A DNA stretch of 64,000 bases from Devosia sp. FKR38 (GTDB taxonomy: Bacteria > Pseudomonadota > Alphaproteobacteria > Rhizobiales > Devosiaceae), in assembly GCF_005222805.1 (NCBI RefSeq), contig NZ_STGC01000005.1, positions 1,711,641 through 1,775,640 on the forward strand. Reading direction: 5' to 3'. Shown piece by piece: positions 9,534 to 18,825 of this stretch; the stretch's first letter is position 1; the number at the start of each line of letters is the position of its first letter. Under the pieces are notes generated by a model. It ran no database searches. It saw only the letters and a program-made list of their open reading frames with translations, and was not told the DNA's origin. A program made the position numbers and the translations under genes.

Positions 9534-9550
9534 GGGCCCAATCCACAGCG

Positions 9551-9653
9551 CGTCACCCTCGGGCTGGACCCGAGGGCTCTATACGTCTCAAGTCACTCGC
9601 GATTGCCGAAAGAGCTCAAGTGCAACGCCCTCGGGTCAAGCCCGAGGGTGACG
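9551..9653. repeat. Pair of inverted REP-like palindromes
   Basis: Two 26-base units (9551-9576 and 9628-9653) are inverted copies of each other with one mismatch. Each unit is itself a palindrome built on CCCTCGGG and CCCGAGGG. The arrangement is that of a BIME-type pair of REP elements, here between convergent genes; it could act as a terminator or mRNA stabiliser. Confidence 0.75.
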
Positions 9654-9679
9654 ACCCAGCGCGTGGCGCCTCTTGTGCT

Positions 9680-10498
9680 TCAGAACGTAAAAACGTTCCG
9701 CCGCAGCGCGTCCCAGCTGTCCTTGTCCACGGCCACCAGCAGGCCGCCGTCGACATGACTGGGCAGATAGGGCTGGCCATCGAGCCGGGCGGCAAAGGCG
9801 CCGGCTTCCTGGCTCATCAGCGCGCCGCCCAGATGGTCCCAGGGCATCAGCTTGTTCCAGCAGCCGAACTGGGCATGGCCGGACACCAGCGTGCGATATT
9901 CATGCCCCGCACAGCGGAAATTGGACACCACGCGCACCTTGTCCAGATTGCCCAGCACCTCGGCGCGCCGGTCGGCCGGCAGATAGGACACCGAGACACA
10001 GCCCACCATTTCGGCCAGCGGCAGCGGCGCCGCCACCTGCATGCGCACCGCCTCGCCATTGGGCCGGCGCAGCCACGCGCCTGCGCCCTTTTCGGCCATC
10101 ATCCAGTCGTCGCCCATCGGGTCATAGATAATGCCGGCAATCGTCTCGCCCTTGGAGACCACGGCCGCCATGGTGGCAAACAGCGGCAGCCCGGCGGCGT
10201 AGTTCGCCGTACCATCGATGGGGTCCACCACGACGGCGAAATCGGCATCGGCCAGCCGGCCCAGCAGCGCCGGATCGGCCGCCACCGATTCCTCGCCCAC
10301 AAACAGCGCCTCGGGCATCACCCGCGCCAGCGCCGCCTTGATCGCCTCTTCGGTGGCCACATCGGCCTCGGTCACCAGATCGATGGCCGAAGTCTTGGTG
10401 TGCACCATGCTGGCATCGAGCCGGCGGAAGCGCGGCAGCGCTTCGGCCCGCGCAGCATCGCGCAGAATGGTGGCCAGTTCCATCACGTCAAAGCTCAA
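9680..10498 (-). CDS. Inositol monophosphatase-family phosphatase
   Basis: This encodes 272 residues of the lithium-sensitive phosphatase superfamily. Metal-binding motifs are present: [20 protein letters not shown] and WDHLGG. Substrates in the family include inositol monophosphate, histidinol phosphate and 3'-phosphoadenosine phosphates, and the sequence alone does not decide between them. The TTG at 10498 is chosen because AGAGGA lies about seven bases upstream and it overlaps the ttcA stop (TTGA); an ATG five codons later is the alternative. The gene is probably cotranscribed with ttcA. Confidence 0.88.
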   Translation of the reverse strand: MSFDVMELATILRDAARAEALPRFRRLDASMVHTKTSAIDLVTEADVATEEAIKAALARVMPEALFVGEESVAADPALLGRLADADFAVVVDPIDGTANYAAGLPLFATMAAVVSKGETIAGIIYDPMGDDWMMAEKGAGAWLRRPNGEAVRMQVAAPLPLAEMVGCVSVSYLPADRRAEVLGNLDKVRVVSNFRCAGHEYRTLVSGHAQFGCWNKLMPWDHLGGALMSQEAGAFAARLDGQPYLPSHVDGGLLVAVDKDSWDALRRNVFTF

Positions 10499-11364
10499 CT
10501 CTGGGTCCTCTTCTCGAACAGCGCATTGAAATCAAACAGCTTGGTATCCAGCATATGGCTGGCGTTGATGTTCCCTAGCGCGCGGATCATGACGTCCTTG
10601 CGACCGGGCATGCGCCGTTCGATGTCGCTGAGCATCGCCTTCATGGCATTGCGCTCCAGCCCATCCTGGCTGCCGCACAGGTCACAGGGGATGATCGGAA
10701 ACGCCATGGCATCGGAGAAGCGCTGCAGATCTTCCTCGCCGCAATAGATCAGTGGCCGCAGCACCTCGATGTCGCCCTCGTCATTGAGCAGCCGCGGCGG
10801 CATGGCCGCGAGCTTGCCGCCATGAAACAGGTTCATAAAGAAGGTTTCCAGGCTATCGTCGCGGTGATGGCCCAGCACCAGCGCCGTGCAGCCCTCCTCC
10901 CGCGCGATGCGGTAGAGATTGCCGCGCCGCAGCCGGCTGCACAGCGAGCAATAGGTTGCCCCCGCCGGCAGCTTCTCGGTGACGATCGAATAGGTGTCCT
11001 TGTATTCGATGCGATGCGGCACGCCGATCCCGCTCAGATATTCGGGCAGAACATGCTTGGGAAAATTGGGCTGGCCCTGGTCGAGATTGCAGGCCACCAG
11101 CTCCACCGGCAGCATGCCGCGCCACTGCAGATCCAGCAGCAGCGCCAGCATGGAATAGCTGTCCTTGCCACCGCTCAGCGCCACCAGCCATTTCTCGCCC
11201 GGCCGCACCATATCGAACTTGTCCAGCGCCTCGCGCGTCTGCCGGATCAGCCGCTTGCGCAGCTTGTTGAACTCGCCCGAACGCGGCGCCTGCGCATAAA
11301 TCGGAGGCCCGCCGGTCTCGGTCTCGTCACCGCCCTGGGTGGCGTTTTCCATCACCTCGCTCAT
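10495..11364 (-). CDS. ttcA: tRNA 2-thiocytidine(32) synthetase
   Basis: This encodes 289 residues of the TtcA group of PP-loop ATPases, which thiolate cytidine 32 of certain tRNAs. The ATP-binding SGGKDS loop follows WLVALS. The [4Fe-4S]-binding cysteines are in CSLCSRLRR and PCDLCGSQ, and [12 protein letters not shown] is the second signature. The ATG at 11364 is preferred to a GTG four codons upstream, which sits too close to its purine-rich stretch; a further ATG at 11352 is possible. The phosphatase gene overlaps its stop. Confidence 0.94.
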   Translation of the reverse strand: MSEVMENATQGGDETETGGPPIYAQAPRSGEFNKLRKRLIRQTREALDKFDMVRPGEKWLVALSGGKDSYSMLALLLDLQWRGMLPVELVACNLDQGQPNFPKHVLPEYLSGIGVPHRIEYKDTYSIVTEKLPAGATYCSLCSRLRRGNLYRIAREEGCTALVLGHHRDDSLETFFMNLFHGGKLAAMPPRLLNDEGDIEVLRPLIYCGEEDLQRFSDAMAFPIIPCDLCGSQDGLERNAMKAMLSDIERRMPGRKDVMIRALGNINASHMLDTKLFDFNALFEKRTQS

Positions 11365-11528
11365 GGCGAAACTCACTTTCCTTCAGTCCCGTTGCTGATA
11401 GCGCCCCAGAGCCACGAGGGGAAGGAAAACCGCGCCCCGCGAACCTTACGAAAGATTAAGTTCTCCAACTTGCTTTAGTCCAAATACGACAGCTAGATGA
11501 AGCTCTTCCCTCGGCACCCAGGAGTCGC

Positions 11529-12929
11529 GTGGTGTTTCGTTCCTTTTTCCCTATTCCCAAGATTTTCTTCGGCTCGGCAGTCCTCTGGATGCTGCTGACC
11601 ACGCTGCTGTATCAATTCGCCGGCGACCCCGTCCGCGCGGTGATCAGCATTGATCGCTTCCTGGCCCCCGCCATCTGCGCCCCCGCCGATGTGCCCGCCG
11701 ATCAGGCCACGGTGGCCGATGATGCGCTGCCCACGCCCGCCGCCGGCGCCGCCACAACCAACCCCAATGCCCCGGCCAGCACCGAGAGCGCAGCGCCTGC
11801 CGCTGCGGCCGCCACCACCGTCGCCAATTGCGTCGCCGAGGACACCAGCTTCCTCAATGGCGGCCGCATCTGGGAATATTGGTACATTTTCCTGTCCACC
11901 GTGCTGTTCTGCGTCTTCTGGTATTTCTACAAGCGCAACGAATGGTACTGGTGGTCCGTCGTCGGCAGTGCCGCGCTCTATCTCGCCACCTATAGCCAGG
12001 TGCAGCTCAGCGCCTTCATCAACGACTGGCAGGGCAATTTCTTCGACGTTCTCCAGCGCGCGCTCGGCGAGCCCGGTTCGGTTTCGCCGGCCGAATTCTA
12101 CCCCTATGTTATCACCCTATTCGCCGTGCTGCTGCCCAACATCATCTTCCTGGTGCTGCTGGCGTTCTTCAATTCCCACTATGTCTTCCGCTGGCGCAAG
12201 GCGATGACGTCCTACTACATGCAGTCCTGGCAGGCCGTCCGCACCACCGAAGGCGCTGCCCAGCGTGTGCAGGAAGACACCATGCGCTTCGCCTCGATCG
12301 TGGAAGATCTGGGCACCAGTTTCCTCGATTCCCTGCTGACCCTGGTGGTGTTCCTGCCCATCCTGTGGGGCCTGTCCACCCACATCACCGAACTGCCGTT
12401 CTTCGGCGCCATCCCGGGCAGTCTGGTCTGGATCGCCCTGGTCGTTGCCGCCTTCGGCACCGCCCTGCTCTGGATTGTCGGCATCCGCCTGCCCGGCCTC
12501 AATTTCGAGAACCAGAAGGTTGAAGCCGCATTGCGCAAGGAACTGGTCTATGGCGAGGATGATCCCGACCGCGCCACGCCGGCCAGCTTCCGCGAGCTCT
12601 TCGCCAATGTGCAGAAGAACTACTACCGGCTCTACTTCCACTACACCTACTTCAACCTGGCCCGGTACGCCTACCTCCAGGTGGCCGGCTACGTGCCCCT
12701 GTTGACGCTGTCGCCCTCGATCCTGGCCGGCACGATCACCCTGGGCATCTACCAGCAGGTGCAGCAGGCCTTTGGCCAGGTGGCGAGCTCCTTCCAGTTC
12801 TTCGCGCGCGCCTGGACCACCATCGTCGAGCTGCAGTCGATCTACCTGCGCCTGCACCGCTTCGAGGCCTTCATTCCGCGCGATCAGCAACCGATCAAGG
12901 AATCGGTCAGCGCTGCCGCCACGCTCTAG
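11529..12929 (+). CDS. sbmA: SbmA/BacA-family peptide transporter
   Basis: This encodes about 466 residues of the SbmA/BacA inner-membrane family, which imports proline-rich and NCR peptides using the proton gradient. In rhizobia BacA also affects very-long-chain fatty acid modification of lipid A. Recognisable are the N-terminus FFPIPKIFFG, the first helix, WQGNFFDVLQRAL and FQVASSFQFF-like C-terminal segments. The protein is longer than usual because of a Pro/Ala/Thr-rich periplasmic insert at about residues 51-100, flanked by Cys50 and Cys101. The start is one of two adjacent GTG codons (11529 or 11532); the second has better spacing from AGGAG. Confidence 0.93.
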   Translation: MVFRSFFPIPKIFFGSAVLWMLLTTLLYQFAGDPVRAVISIDRFLAPAICAPADVPADQATVADDALPTPAAGAATTNPNAPASTESAAPAAAAATTVANCVAEDTSFLNGGRIWEYWYIFLSTVLFCVFWYFYKRNEWYWWSVVGSAALYLATYSQVQLSAFINDWQGNFFDVLQRALGEPGSVSPAEFYPYVITLFAVLLPNIIFLVLLAFFNSHYVFRWRKAMTSYYMQSWQAVRTTEGAAQRVQEDTMRFASIVEDLGTSFLDSLLTLVVFLPILWGLSTHITELPFFGAIPGSLVWIALVVAAFGTALLWIVGIRLPGLNFENQKVEAALRKELVYGEDDPDRATPASFRELFANVQKNYYRLYFHYTYFNLARYAYLQVAGYVPLLTLSPSILAGTITLGIYQQVQQAFGQVASSFQFFARAWTTIVELQSIYLRLHRFEAFIPRDQQPIKESVSAAATL

Positions 12930-12946
12930 GCGCGCACCAAACGCTC

Positions 12947-12971
12947 AAGGGCCGCCCATTGGGCGGCCCTT
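12947..12971. terminator. Hairpin terminator between convergent sbmA and EAL genes
   Basis: A perfect 11-bp stem (12947-12957 with 12961-12971) with a three-base loop abuts the stop of the convergent EAL gene. There is no long T tract, so termination efficiency is uncertain. Confidence 0.6.
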
Positions 12972-12972
12972 G

Positions 12973-14202
12973 TCATGTCCGCTTGAGATAATCCAGCAGC
13001 GCCGGCATCGGCATCGGGCGCCCGGTCAGATAGCCCTGCACCTCGGCAATCCCCACATGGCGCAGCGTCTCCAGTTCCGCCGTAGTCTCCACGCCCTCGG
13101 CCACCACCACCGTATTGGTCCGCCGGGCAAATTCGCCCAGCGCCGCCGCCATGGCCTCACGCACTGGGTCCTTGTCGATATCCCGGGTCAGGCTGACGTC
13201 GAGCTTGACGATGTCGGGCTGCAGCGTCAGCACATGCCGCATGCTGGAATAGCCCGCGCCGGCGTCATCGATGGCCAGCTTCATCCCCACCTCGCGCAGC
13301 GGCCGAATGGCCTTGAGCAACGGCGTATAGTCGGCCACCGGCTCGTGCTCGGTCAACTCCACCGTCACGCGCCGGGGATCAAAGCCATGCAGCGCCAGCA
13401 GCAGGTTCTCCCCCAGCAGCGTCTGCGGCGACACATTGATATTGAGCGCTATATCCGCTGGTAGCGCGCGACAGGAGGCGATGGCGCGGCGGATGGCCAG
13501 CAGTTCCAGCGTGACGCCCATGCCCACCGCCGCCGCATCGGCAAACCAGCGGTCCGGCGGTTGCACCGGCTGATGGGCAAAGCGCGCCAGCGCCTCCACC
13601 GCCACCACCTTCTGATCCTCCAGCCGGATCACCGGCTGGAACACCATAGCGGGGTCCCCGCTCCACAGCGCCGCATGCACCCGCTCGATTCGGCTGCGCT
13701 GCGTCTCGTCGCGCTGCACCTCCTGGATCAGCTCCAGTGCGATCATGCGGCCAAACGTGTGCATCAGCTCCAGCTCGGGCGGCCCCAGCTCCGGCATGGC
13801 GCGGTGGCTGAAGCAGCAGAACGTGCCAAAGACCCGCCCATGGTCCACCTGGATCGGCACGCTCAAATGCGCCCCGATCGGCAGCGCCAGCGTTTCGGGA
13901 ATGCTCAGCGCCAGCGGCACCATGGATGTATCGGCGATCAGCTGCGGCAGGCGCCCGGCCGTCACATGCTGGCAGTACCCCGACCCAATAGGGATCACCT
14001 GGCCGGTGGCGATGCCATCCAGCGGATGGCTAAGGTCGACGCCGCGGAAGATGCGGCTCGAGCCAAGGAACTCGGTGATGAATGCCACGTCCATCCGCAG
14101 ATGCGAGCGGATCGAGGTCAACACACGATCCATGCTCTCGGTGACCCGAGGCGACAAGACGATGGGCAGACTATCGGCCTGAACGGCACTGGCAGGCAGC
14201 AT
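12973..14202 (-). CDS. GAF-EAL cyclic-di-GMP phosphodiesterase
   Basis: This encodes 409 residues with an N-terminal GAF-like sensor (about residues 20-165) and a C-terminal EAL domain (about 175-405). The EAL motif (VEALARF), NVSP, ELTE, IDDAGAGYSS, KLD and AEGVET are present, so phosphodiesterase activity against c-di-GMP is likely. There are no transmembrane segments, so it is cytosolic. The loop 6 signature is DDAGAG and not DDFG. The ATG at 14202 has GGGGG just upstream; a TTG 14 codons earlier is the alternative. Being near a flagellar locus, it could help switch motile and sessile states, which is inference. Confidence 0.9.
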   Translation of the reverse strand: MLPASAVQADSLPIVLSPRVTESMDRVLTSIRSHLRMDVAFITEFLGSSRIFRGVDLSHPLDGIATGQVIPIGSGYCQHVTAGRLPQLIADTSMVPLALSIPETLALPIGAHLSVPIQVDHGRVFGTFCCFSHRAMPELGPPELELMHTFGRMIALELIQEVQRDETQRSRIERVHAALWSGDPAMVFQPVIRLEDQKVVAVEALARFAHQPVQPPDRWFADAAAVGMGVTLELLAIRRAIASCRALPADIALNINVSPQTLLGENLLLALHGFDPRRVTVELTEHEPVADYTPLLKAIRPLREVGMKLAIDDAGAGYSSMRHVLTLQPDIVKLDVSLTRDIDKDPVREAMAAALGEFARRTNTVVVAEGVETTAELETLRHVGIAEVQGYLTGRPMPMPALLDYLKRT

Positions 14203-14282
14203 GATGCCCCCGGTTTCGGCAATATTCTTGCTCTTCAATAGCAAAATACTAGACGAACAGCGGCGCTACGCAATGGCGAAAT

Positions 14283-14310
14283 AAAAAAGGCCGCCCAGAG
14301 GGCGGCCTTT
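14283..14310 (-). terminator. Rho-independent terminator after rpsD
   Basis: An 8-bp GC stem (14289-14296 with 14300-14307), extended by A/T pairs and followed on the minus strand by six T residues, lies 23 bases after the rpsD stop. Confidence 0.9.
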
Positions 14311-14332
14311 CGCAATAGTCTGGCGCTGGAGA

Positions 14333-14950
14333 TTAGCGCGAATAGAATTCCACGACCAGGTTCGGTTCCATCTGGACCGGGTACGGCACGTCCGACAGGC
14401 CCGGGACGCGGGCGAAGACGGCGGTCATCTTGTTGTGGTCGACTTCCACATAGTCCGGCACATCGCGCTCGGCCAGCTGGGTGGCTTCGATCAGCACGGT
14501 GAGCTGCTTGGAGCGCTCGCGCACTTCGATCTTGTCGCCAACCTTGACCTGGTAGGACGGGATGTTTACGCGCTTGCCATTGACCAGGATATGGCCGTGG
14601 CTGACGAACTGGCGGGCAGCGAACACGGTCGCCACGAACTTTGCGCGGTACACCACGGCGTCCAGGCGGCTCTCGAGCAGGCCGATCAGGTTCTCGCCGG
14701 TGTCGCCCTTGACGCGGGCAGCTTCGGTGTAGAGGCGCTTGAACGCCTTCTCAGTGACCGAACCGTAGTAGCCCTTGAGCTTCTGCTTGGCGCGCAGCTG
14801 CAGACCGTAGTCGCTCAGCTTGCCCTTGCGGCGCTGGCCATGCTGGCCGGGGCCATAGGCACGGGCGTTGAGCGGGGACTTCGGACGGCCCCAGATGTTT
14901 TCGCCAAGACGGCGATCGATCTTGTACTTGACTGAATGACGCTTCGACAT
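14333..14950 (-). CDS. rpsD: 30S ribosomal protein S4
   Basis: This encodes 205 residues of uS4, which nucleates 16S rRNA folding in the small subunit. The N-terminus [20 protein letters not shown] is the alphaproteobacterial form without zinc cysteines, and the S4 RNA-binding domain follows ([12 protein letters not shown] through [14 protein letters not shown]). The ATG at 14950 has AGAAGGA upstream. It is a monocistronic unit with its own promoter and terminator, as usual in Rhizobiales, where rpsD lies outside the large ribosomal operons. Confidence 0.98.
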   Translation of the reverse strand: MSKRHSVKYKIDRRLGENIWGRPKSPLNARAYGPGQHGQRRKGKLSDYGLQLRAKQKLKGYYGSVTEKAFKRLYTEAARVKGDTGENLIGLLESRLDAVVYRAKFVATVFAARQFVSHGHILVNGKRVNIPSYQVKVGDKIEVRERSKQLTVLIEATQLAERDVPDYVEVDHNKMTAVFARVPGLSDVPYPVQMEPNLVVEFYSR

Positions 14951-15077
14951 CGCGTATCCTTCTAACAGGTGAATGGATCGCGCCCTCCTCTGCCATCCCG
15001 AGGGATGACCGACAGACCCCAAAAATTCAGGAGATCCCGGGTGCGCCTATGGGCCATTGGCCCCAATAGGTGGCCGC

Positions 15078-15106
15078 GTGATAGGCAATTGCGACGGTTT
15101 CGTCAA
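15078..15106 (-). promoter_or_regulatory. Predicted housekeeping promoter of rpsD
   Basis: On the minus strand a TTGACG (15106-15101) and a TATCAC (15083-15078) are separated by exactly 17 bases. It overlaps the last codons of the upstream MFS gene and would start transcription about 120 bases before the rpsD ATG. Confidence 0.65.
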
Positions 15107-16371
15107 GCGGCCTCGGGATCGCTGCTGCCATCGGCCACCATCTTCTTGTCCAAGCTGCGCTGATTGCGCAGGCCGGGGAAGATGATGCTCCAGATCACGG
15201 CCACCGCAATGGCCCCGATTCCACCCACCGCCACGGCCGCCACCGGGCCGATGAAATGGGCCACCGTTCCGGCGCGGAACTCGCCCAATTCGTTGGAGGC
15301 GCCGATGAACACCGAGTTCACCGCATTGACGCGCCCGCGCACTTCCTCGGGGGTCCACAGCTGCATGATGGTCTCGCGGATGGTGACGCTGACCATATCG
15401 GCCGCCCCCACCAGCGCCAACGCCGGAATGGAGATCCACACCGTGGTGGAGAGCCCGAAGATGAAGGTGAAAAAGCCGAATAGCCCGACAAACAGGAACA
15501 ACAGCTTGCCCGCATGGTCGCGCACCGGGAATCGCGTCAGCACAAGCGCCATCACGATGGCGCCAATGCCCGGCGCCGCGCGCAACAGACCCAGCTCCTG
15601 CGGGCCGGCATGCAATATGTCCTTGGTATAGACCGGCAGCAGCGCCACCGCCCCGCCCATCAGCACGGCGAACATGTCCAGCGAAATGGCGCCCAGCACC
15701 ACCTTGTTGGAGAAAATATAGCGGAAGCCGCCAAACATGGTTTCAAGGCTGGTCGCCTGCCCCGCGCTCTTCTGCGCCGGCTTGGGAATCAGCAGCACGC
15801 TGATCATGCCGATCAGCAGCAGCACGGCGCCGGTGCCAAAGGCCACCGTGGGCGCGATGCCATAGAGCAGCCCGCCAGCCGCCGGCCCCATGATCGAGGC
15901 AAACTGCCAGGCCGAGGCATTGACGGTGATGGCATTGCTCAGCGCTTCAGGCGGCACCAGATTGGGCGCCAGCGACTGCGCTGCCGGGCCCCAGAAGGCC
16001 CGAGCGGTGCCCAGCACGATCAGAATGCCGAAGATCGGCCAGACCTCATGCGCTTCGGCATTGACGAACACCAGAAAGCCCAGCGCACAGGCCATTTCGA
16101 CGGTGAGGCAAATCGCCATGATGGCTCGGCGGTTGAAGCGGTCTGCCGCCAGCCCGGTCACCAGGATCAGCACCAGCGCCGGCAGGAACAGGCATAGGCC
16201 CACCAGCCCGAGCAGAAACACATTGCCGGTGACGTCATAGATCTGCCAGGCGATCGACACCGACATGATCTGCACCGCAAAGCTGACCAATAGCGTGGTC
16301 AGCCAGAAAAATCGGAAGCCAATATAGGAAAAGGCAATACGGGACGGGTCGGCGGGGGTGTGCGTGCTCAT
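15103..16371 (-). CDS. MFS exporter, EntS-like (MFS_3) group
   Basis: This encodes 422 residues with about twelve membrane helices. The start ATG is followed by a short hydrophilic tail, then FRFFWLTTLLVSFAVQIM, and the 2-3 loop is GLAADRFNRR. The pattern matches the MFS_3 group, which includes the enterobactin exporter EntS and many uncharacterised exporters. No siderophore gene is nearby, so the substrate is unknown. The 3' end overlaps the probable rpsD promoter. Confidence 0.85.
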   Translation of the reverse strand: MSTHTPADPSRIAFSYIGFRFFWLTTLLVSFAVQIMSVSIAWQIYDVTGNVFLLGLVGLCLFLPALVLILVTGLAADRFNRRAIMAICLTVEMACALGFLVFVNAEAHEVWPIFGILIVLGTARAFWGPAAQSLAPNLVPPEALSNAITVNASAWQFASIMGPAAGGLLYGIAPTVAFGTGAVLLLIGMISVLLIPKPAQKSAGQATSLETMFGGFRYIFSNKVVLGAISLDMFAVLMGGAVALLPVYTKDILHAGPQELGLLRAAPGIGAIVMALVLTRFPVRDHAGKLLFLFVGLFGFFTFIFGLSTTVWISIPALALVGAADMVSVTIRETIMQLWTPEEVRGRVNAVNSVFIGASNELGEFRAGTVAHFIGPVAAVAVGGIGAIAVAVIWSIIFPGLRNQRSLDKKMVADGSSDPEAA

Positions 16372-16469
16372 GGCGGGGAATGTGCACGGCGCTCGTCCGC
16401 CGTCAAAGGCGAAATGCAGTCAAAGCGTTCAGAAATGCCGCTTTCTTGCGACCCGTCCGGGCTGCGCCG

Positions 16470-17273
16470 CTACTCGTCCTTGGGCGCCGGCTTCTGCCGA
16501 TTGGGATTGGGCCGCTCATGGCGCCGGTCGATCGAGGAAATCACCCCGCGCAGCGTGCGGATTTCCTGGCTGGAGAAATGCCCGCGCGTCAACGCCGTGC
16601 GCAGATTGTCCACCATGCCCGGACGCTTTTCGGCCGAGGTGAAGAAGCCGGACTGGTCCAGCACCCCTTCGAGATGCTCGAACAGCCCGACCAACTCGCT
16701 GCGCGGCGCCACATCCTGCAGGCTCGGTGCAATGGGCAGCACCTCGGCCTGACCCGATTGGCGCCGCCACTCATAGGCCAGGATCAGCACGGCCTGGGCG
16801 ATATTGAGCGAGGCAAAAGCCGGCTCCACCGGCAGCGTGACGATCATGTCGGCCAGCGCCACCTCTTCATTGAGCAGGCCCCATTTCTCCCGCCCGAACA
16901 GCAGCCCGGCCTTCTGCCCGCCCCCGATATGGGCCACCATGCGCTTGGCCGCCTCATCGGGGCCGATCACATCCTTCTGGATGCCGCGCGCCCGCGCCGT
17001 GGTGGCATAGACCAGCGTCAGATCGGCAATGGCCGCTTCCAGCGTCTCAAACACCGTGACCCGGTTGATCACATGGTCGGCGCGCGAGGCGGTCGCCACC
17101 GCCTTTTCATTGGGCCAGCCATCACGCGGACGCACCAGGCGCAGGTCCCACAGCCCGAAATTGGCCATGGCCCGCGCCGCCGTGCCGATATTCTCGCCCA
17201 GCTGCGGTTCACACAGGATCACCACCGGGGTCGGCTTGAAGTCGATTTGGATCGATGAATCTGTTCCGGCCAT
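16470..17273 (-). CDS. trmJ: tRNA (cytidine/uridine-32-2'-O)-methyltransferase
   Basis: This encodes 267 residues of the SPOUT methyltransferase TrmJ, which methylates the 2'-O of residue 32 in the tRNA anticodon loop using SAM. Knot motifs are present: VVILCEPQLGENIGTAARAM, GLLFGREKWGLLNEE and LNIAQAVLILAYE. The ATG at 17273 gives the standard N-terminus; an upstream in-frame start adds an unrelated basic extension. The window therefore carries two enzymes acting at tRNA position 32, TtcA and TrmJ, though not in one operon. Confidence 0.93.
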   Translation of the reverse strand: MAGTDSSIQIDFKPTPVVILCEPQLGENIGTAARAMANFGLWDLRLVRPRDGWPNEKAVATASRADHVINRVTVFETLEAAIADLTLVYATTARARGIQKDVIGPDEAAKRMVAHIGGGQKAGLLFGREKWGLLNEEVALADMIVTLPVEPAFASLNIAQAVLILAYEWRRQSGQAEVLPIAPSLQDVAPRSELVGLFEHLEGVLDQSGFFTSAEKRPGMVDNLRTALTRGHFSSQEIRTLRGVISSIDRRHERPNPNRQKPAPKDE

Positions 17274-17339
17274 GGCGCCTGCTCTCTTGGTTGGGCGCAC
17301 ATACCGTGTTTTGCGTCGCCCTGGCAAATGCCGGTCGCG

Positions 17340-17921
17340 CTACTCCGCCGCGCCCTGCAGCCGCATGGCCTTCCATTCCGGCCACAGCATGGCATAGACG
17401 AATTCCTCGTCCCAGCCGCCCTTGAACGCCGCATGCTCGCGGAAATGCGCTTCCCGCCGCATGCCCAGCCGCTCCATCAGCCGCCAGCTCGGCGCATTGG
17501 CCGTGTGGCAGCGCGCCGACACCCGGTGCATGTCACAGGGCCCGAAGGCCAGATCGAGCATGGCATTGGCCGCCTCGGTGGCAAGGCCCTGCCGCTGGTG
17601 CGCCGGATCAAAGATCCAGCCCAGTTCGCCCTGCCGCGCCTCCACATTGCGCCAGATCAGCGACATCTCCCCAATCAGGCTATTGCTGTCCGCCAGCTCC
17701 ACCGCCAGCACGATCTTGTCGCCCTCGGCCTCCAGCGCCACCTGGCCGGTGCGCTGCTGCACGGCCATGGCGCATTCGTCCCGGCTCAGCGGCCCGTCGA
17801 ACAGATAGCGCGCCACGGCCTCAAGCCGGCGATAGGCAAACACCGCGTCGACATCACCCCGTGTGAAGGGGCGCAACCGCAGTCGCTGCGTCAAAACTGG
17901 ATAGTCTGGATAACGCGCCAT
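17340..17921 (-). CDS. GNAT-family N-acetyltransferase (RimJ/RimL-like)
   Basis: This encodes 193 residues. The opening LTQRLRLRPFTRGDVDAV and the acetyl-CoA loop RQGLATEAANAML match the RimJ/RimL-like GNAT branch, which acetylates protein N-termini or small-molecule amines. The ATG at 17921 has GGAGG upstream; the longer frame is rejected. The substrate is unknown. It is divergent from the GFA gene, with about 100 bases between them. Confidence 0.85.
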   Translation of the reverse strand: MARYPDYPVLTQRLRLRPFTRGDVDAVFAYRRLEAVARYLFDGPLSRDECAMAVQQRTGQVALEAEGDKIVLAVELADSNSLIGEMSLIWRNVEARQGELGWIFDPAHQRQGLATEAANAMLDLAFGPCDMHRVSARCHTANAPSWRLMERLGMRREAHFREHAAFKGGWDEEFVYAMLWPEWKAMRLQGAAE

Positions 17922-18019
17922 CCCGTCCCCCTCCGGACCGGGCACTCTTGCCACACTCGCGGGCAAACGCAAGCCACCTGCCCTTGCCGCGCTCCAGCGC
18001 CCGTGGCAGCCTGTGCGCC

Positions 18020-18460
18020 ATGAGTTCCGACGCCCGCCCGCACATTGACATTGCCGCCCGCTGCGCCTGCGGCGCCATAGGCCTTGCCGTTTCTGGCCAG
18101 GTGGTCTCCATGCTGCTGTGCGCGTGCCTGGATTGCCAGCGCGCCACCGGCAGCGGCCATTCCACCGTGGCCCTCGTCCCCAACGCTGCACTCACCGTCA
18201 CCGGCACGCCGAAATCTGTATCCAGAACAGCCGATTCCGGGGCGACCTTCACGCGCCACTTCTGCGGCGTTTGCGGCACGCCGCTCTATGGGCAATCGAG
18301 CCGCGCCCCCGATCTGCGCATGCTGGCCGTCGGCTTTTTCGCGGGCCAGACCGATTGGTTCGCCCCACGCCAGCTCATCTTCGCCCGCAGCCAGCAGGCC
18401 TGGGATCTGGTGGGCGACCATATCGCCCGGCACCAACGCTATCGGGACTCGACACCATGA
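18020..18460 (+). CDS. GFA-fold zinc protein (glutathione-dependent formaldehyde-activating family)
   Basis: This encodes 146 residues of the GFA/CENP-V fold. Zinc ligands are in CACGAIG, CACLDCQ and FCGVCGTPLY. Few members are true formaldehyde-glutathione enzymes, so the biochemical role is open. The ATG at 18020 gives a normal length. The stop overlaps the start of the TfoX-N gene (ATGA), so the two are coupled. Confidence 0.87.
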   Translation: MSSDARPHIDIAARCACGAIGLAVSGQVVSMLLCACLDCQRATGSGHSTVALVPNAALTVTGTPKSVSRTADSGATFTRHFCGVCGTPLYGQSSRAPDLRMLAVGFFAGQTDWFAPRQLIFARSQQAWDLVGDHIARHQRYRDSTP

Positions 18461-18789
18461 GCCTGGCCTCTGACGAACTCAGCGAGCGCATTCGCGCCCA
18501 GTTGGCCCATCTGGTGCTGCGCGAACAGAAGATGTTCGGCGCCGTCGCCTTCATGCTCGATGGCAATATGCTGGTCGCCCCGATGAAGGATGGCGCCCTG
18601 CTGGTGCGCACCGGCAAGGATGCCCAGGCCGAAGCCCTCGCCCGCCCCGGCGCCGGCGTCATGAGCATGACCGGCCGCACCATGTCGGGCTATGTGCAGG
18701 TTTCGGGCGACGCACTGGAAGACGACGAGGCCCTGGCAGGCTGGCTCGATCTGGCCCTGGGCTTTGTGCGCACCCTGCCGCCGAAATAG
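18457..18789 (+). CDS. TfoX N-terminal domain protein
   Basis: This encodes 110 residues, beginning right at the GFA stop. The KMFGAVAFMLDGNMLV and SGYVQVSGDALEDDEALAGW segments match the TfoX/Sxy N-terminal domain family. In gammaproteobacteria Sxy activates competence genes with CRP, but stand-alone N-domains like this are widespread and of unknown function. No C-terminal TfoX domain is present. Confidence 0.85.
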   Translation: MSLASDELSERIRAQLAHLVLREQKMFGAVAFMLDGNMLVAPMKDGALLVRTGKDAQAEALARPGAGVMSMTGRTMSGYVQVSGDALEDDEALAGWLDLALGFVRTLPPK

Positions 18790-18823
18790 CCGACCCCGCA
18801 GCGCGGGATCGGCAAAGGGTCGG
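18790..18823. terminator. Possible hairpin between convergent TfoX-N and fabF genes
   Basis: A 7-bp outer stem (18790-18796 with 18817-18823) encloses a GC-rich internal part. It has no T tract, so its role as a terminator is tentative. Confidence 0.35.
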
Positions 18824-18825
18824 GT

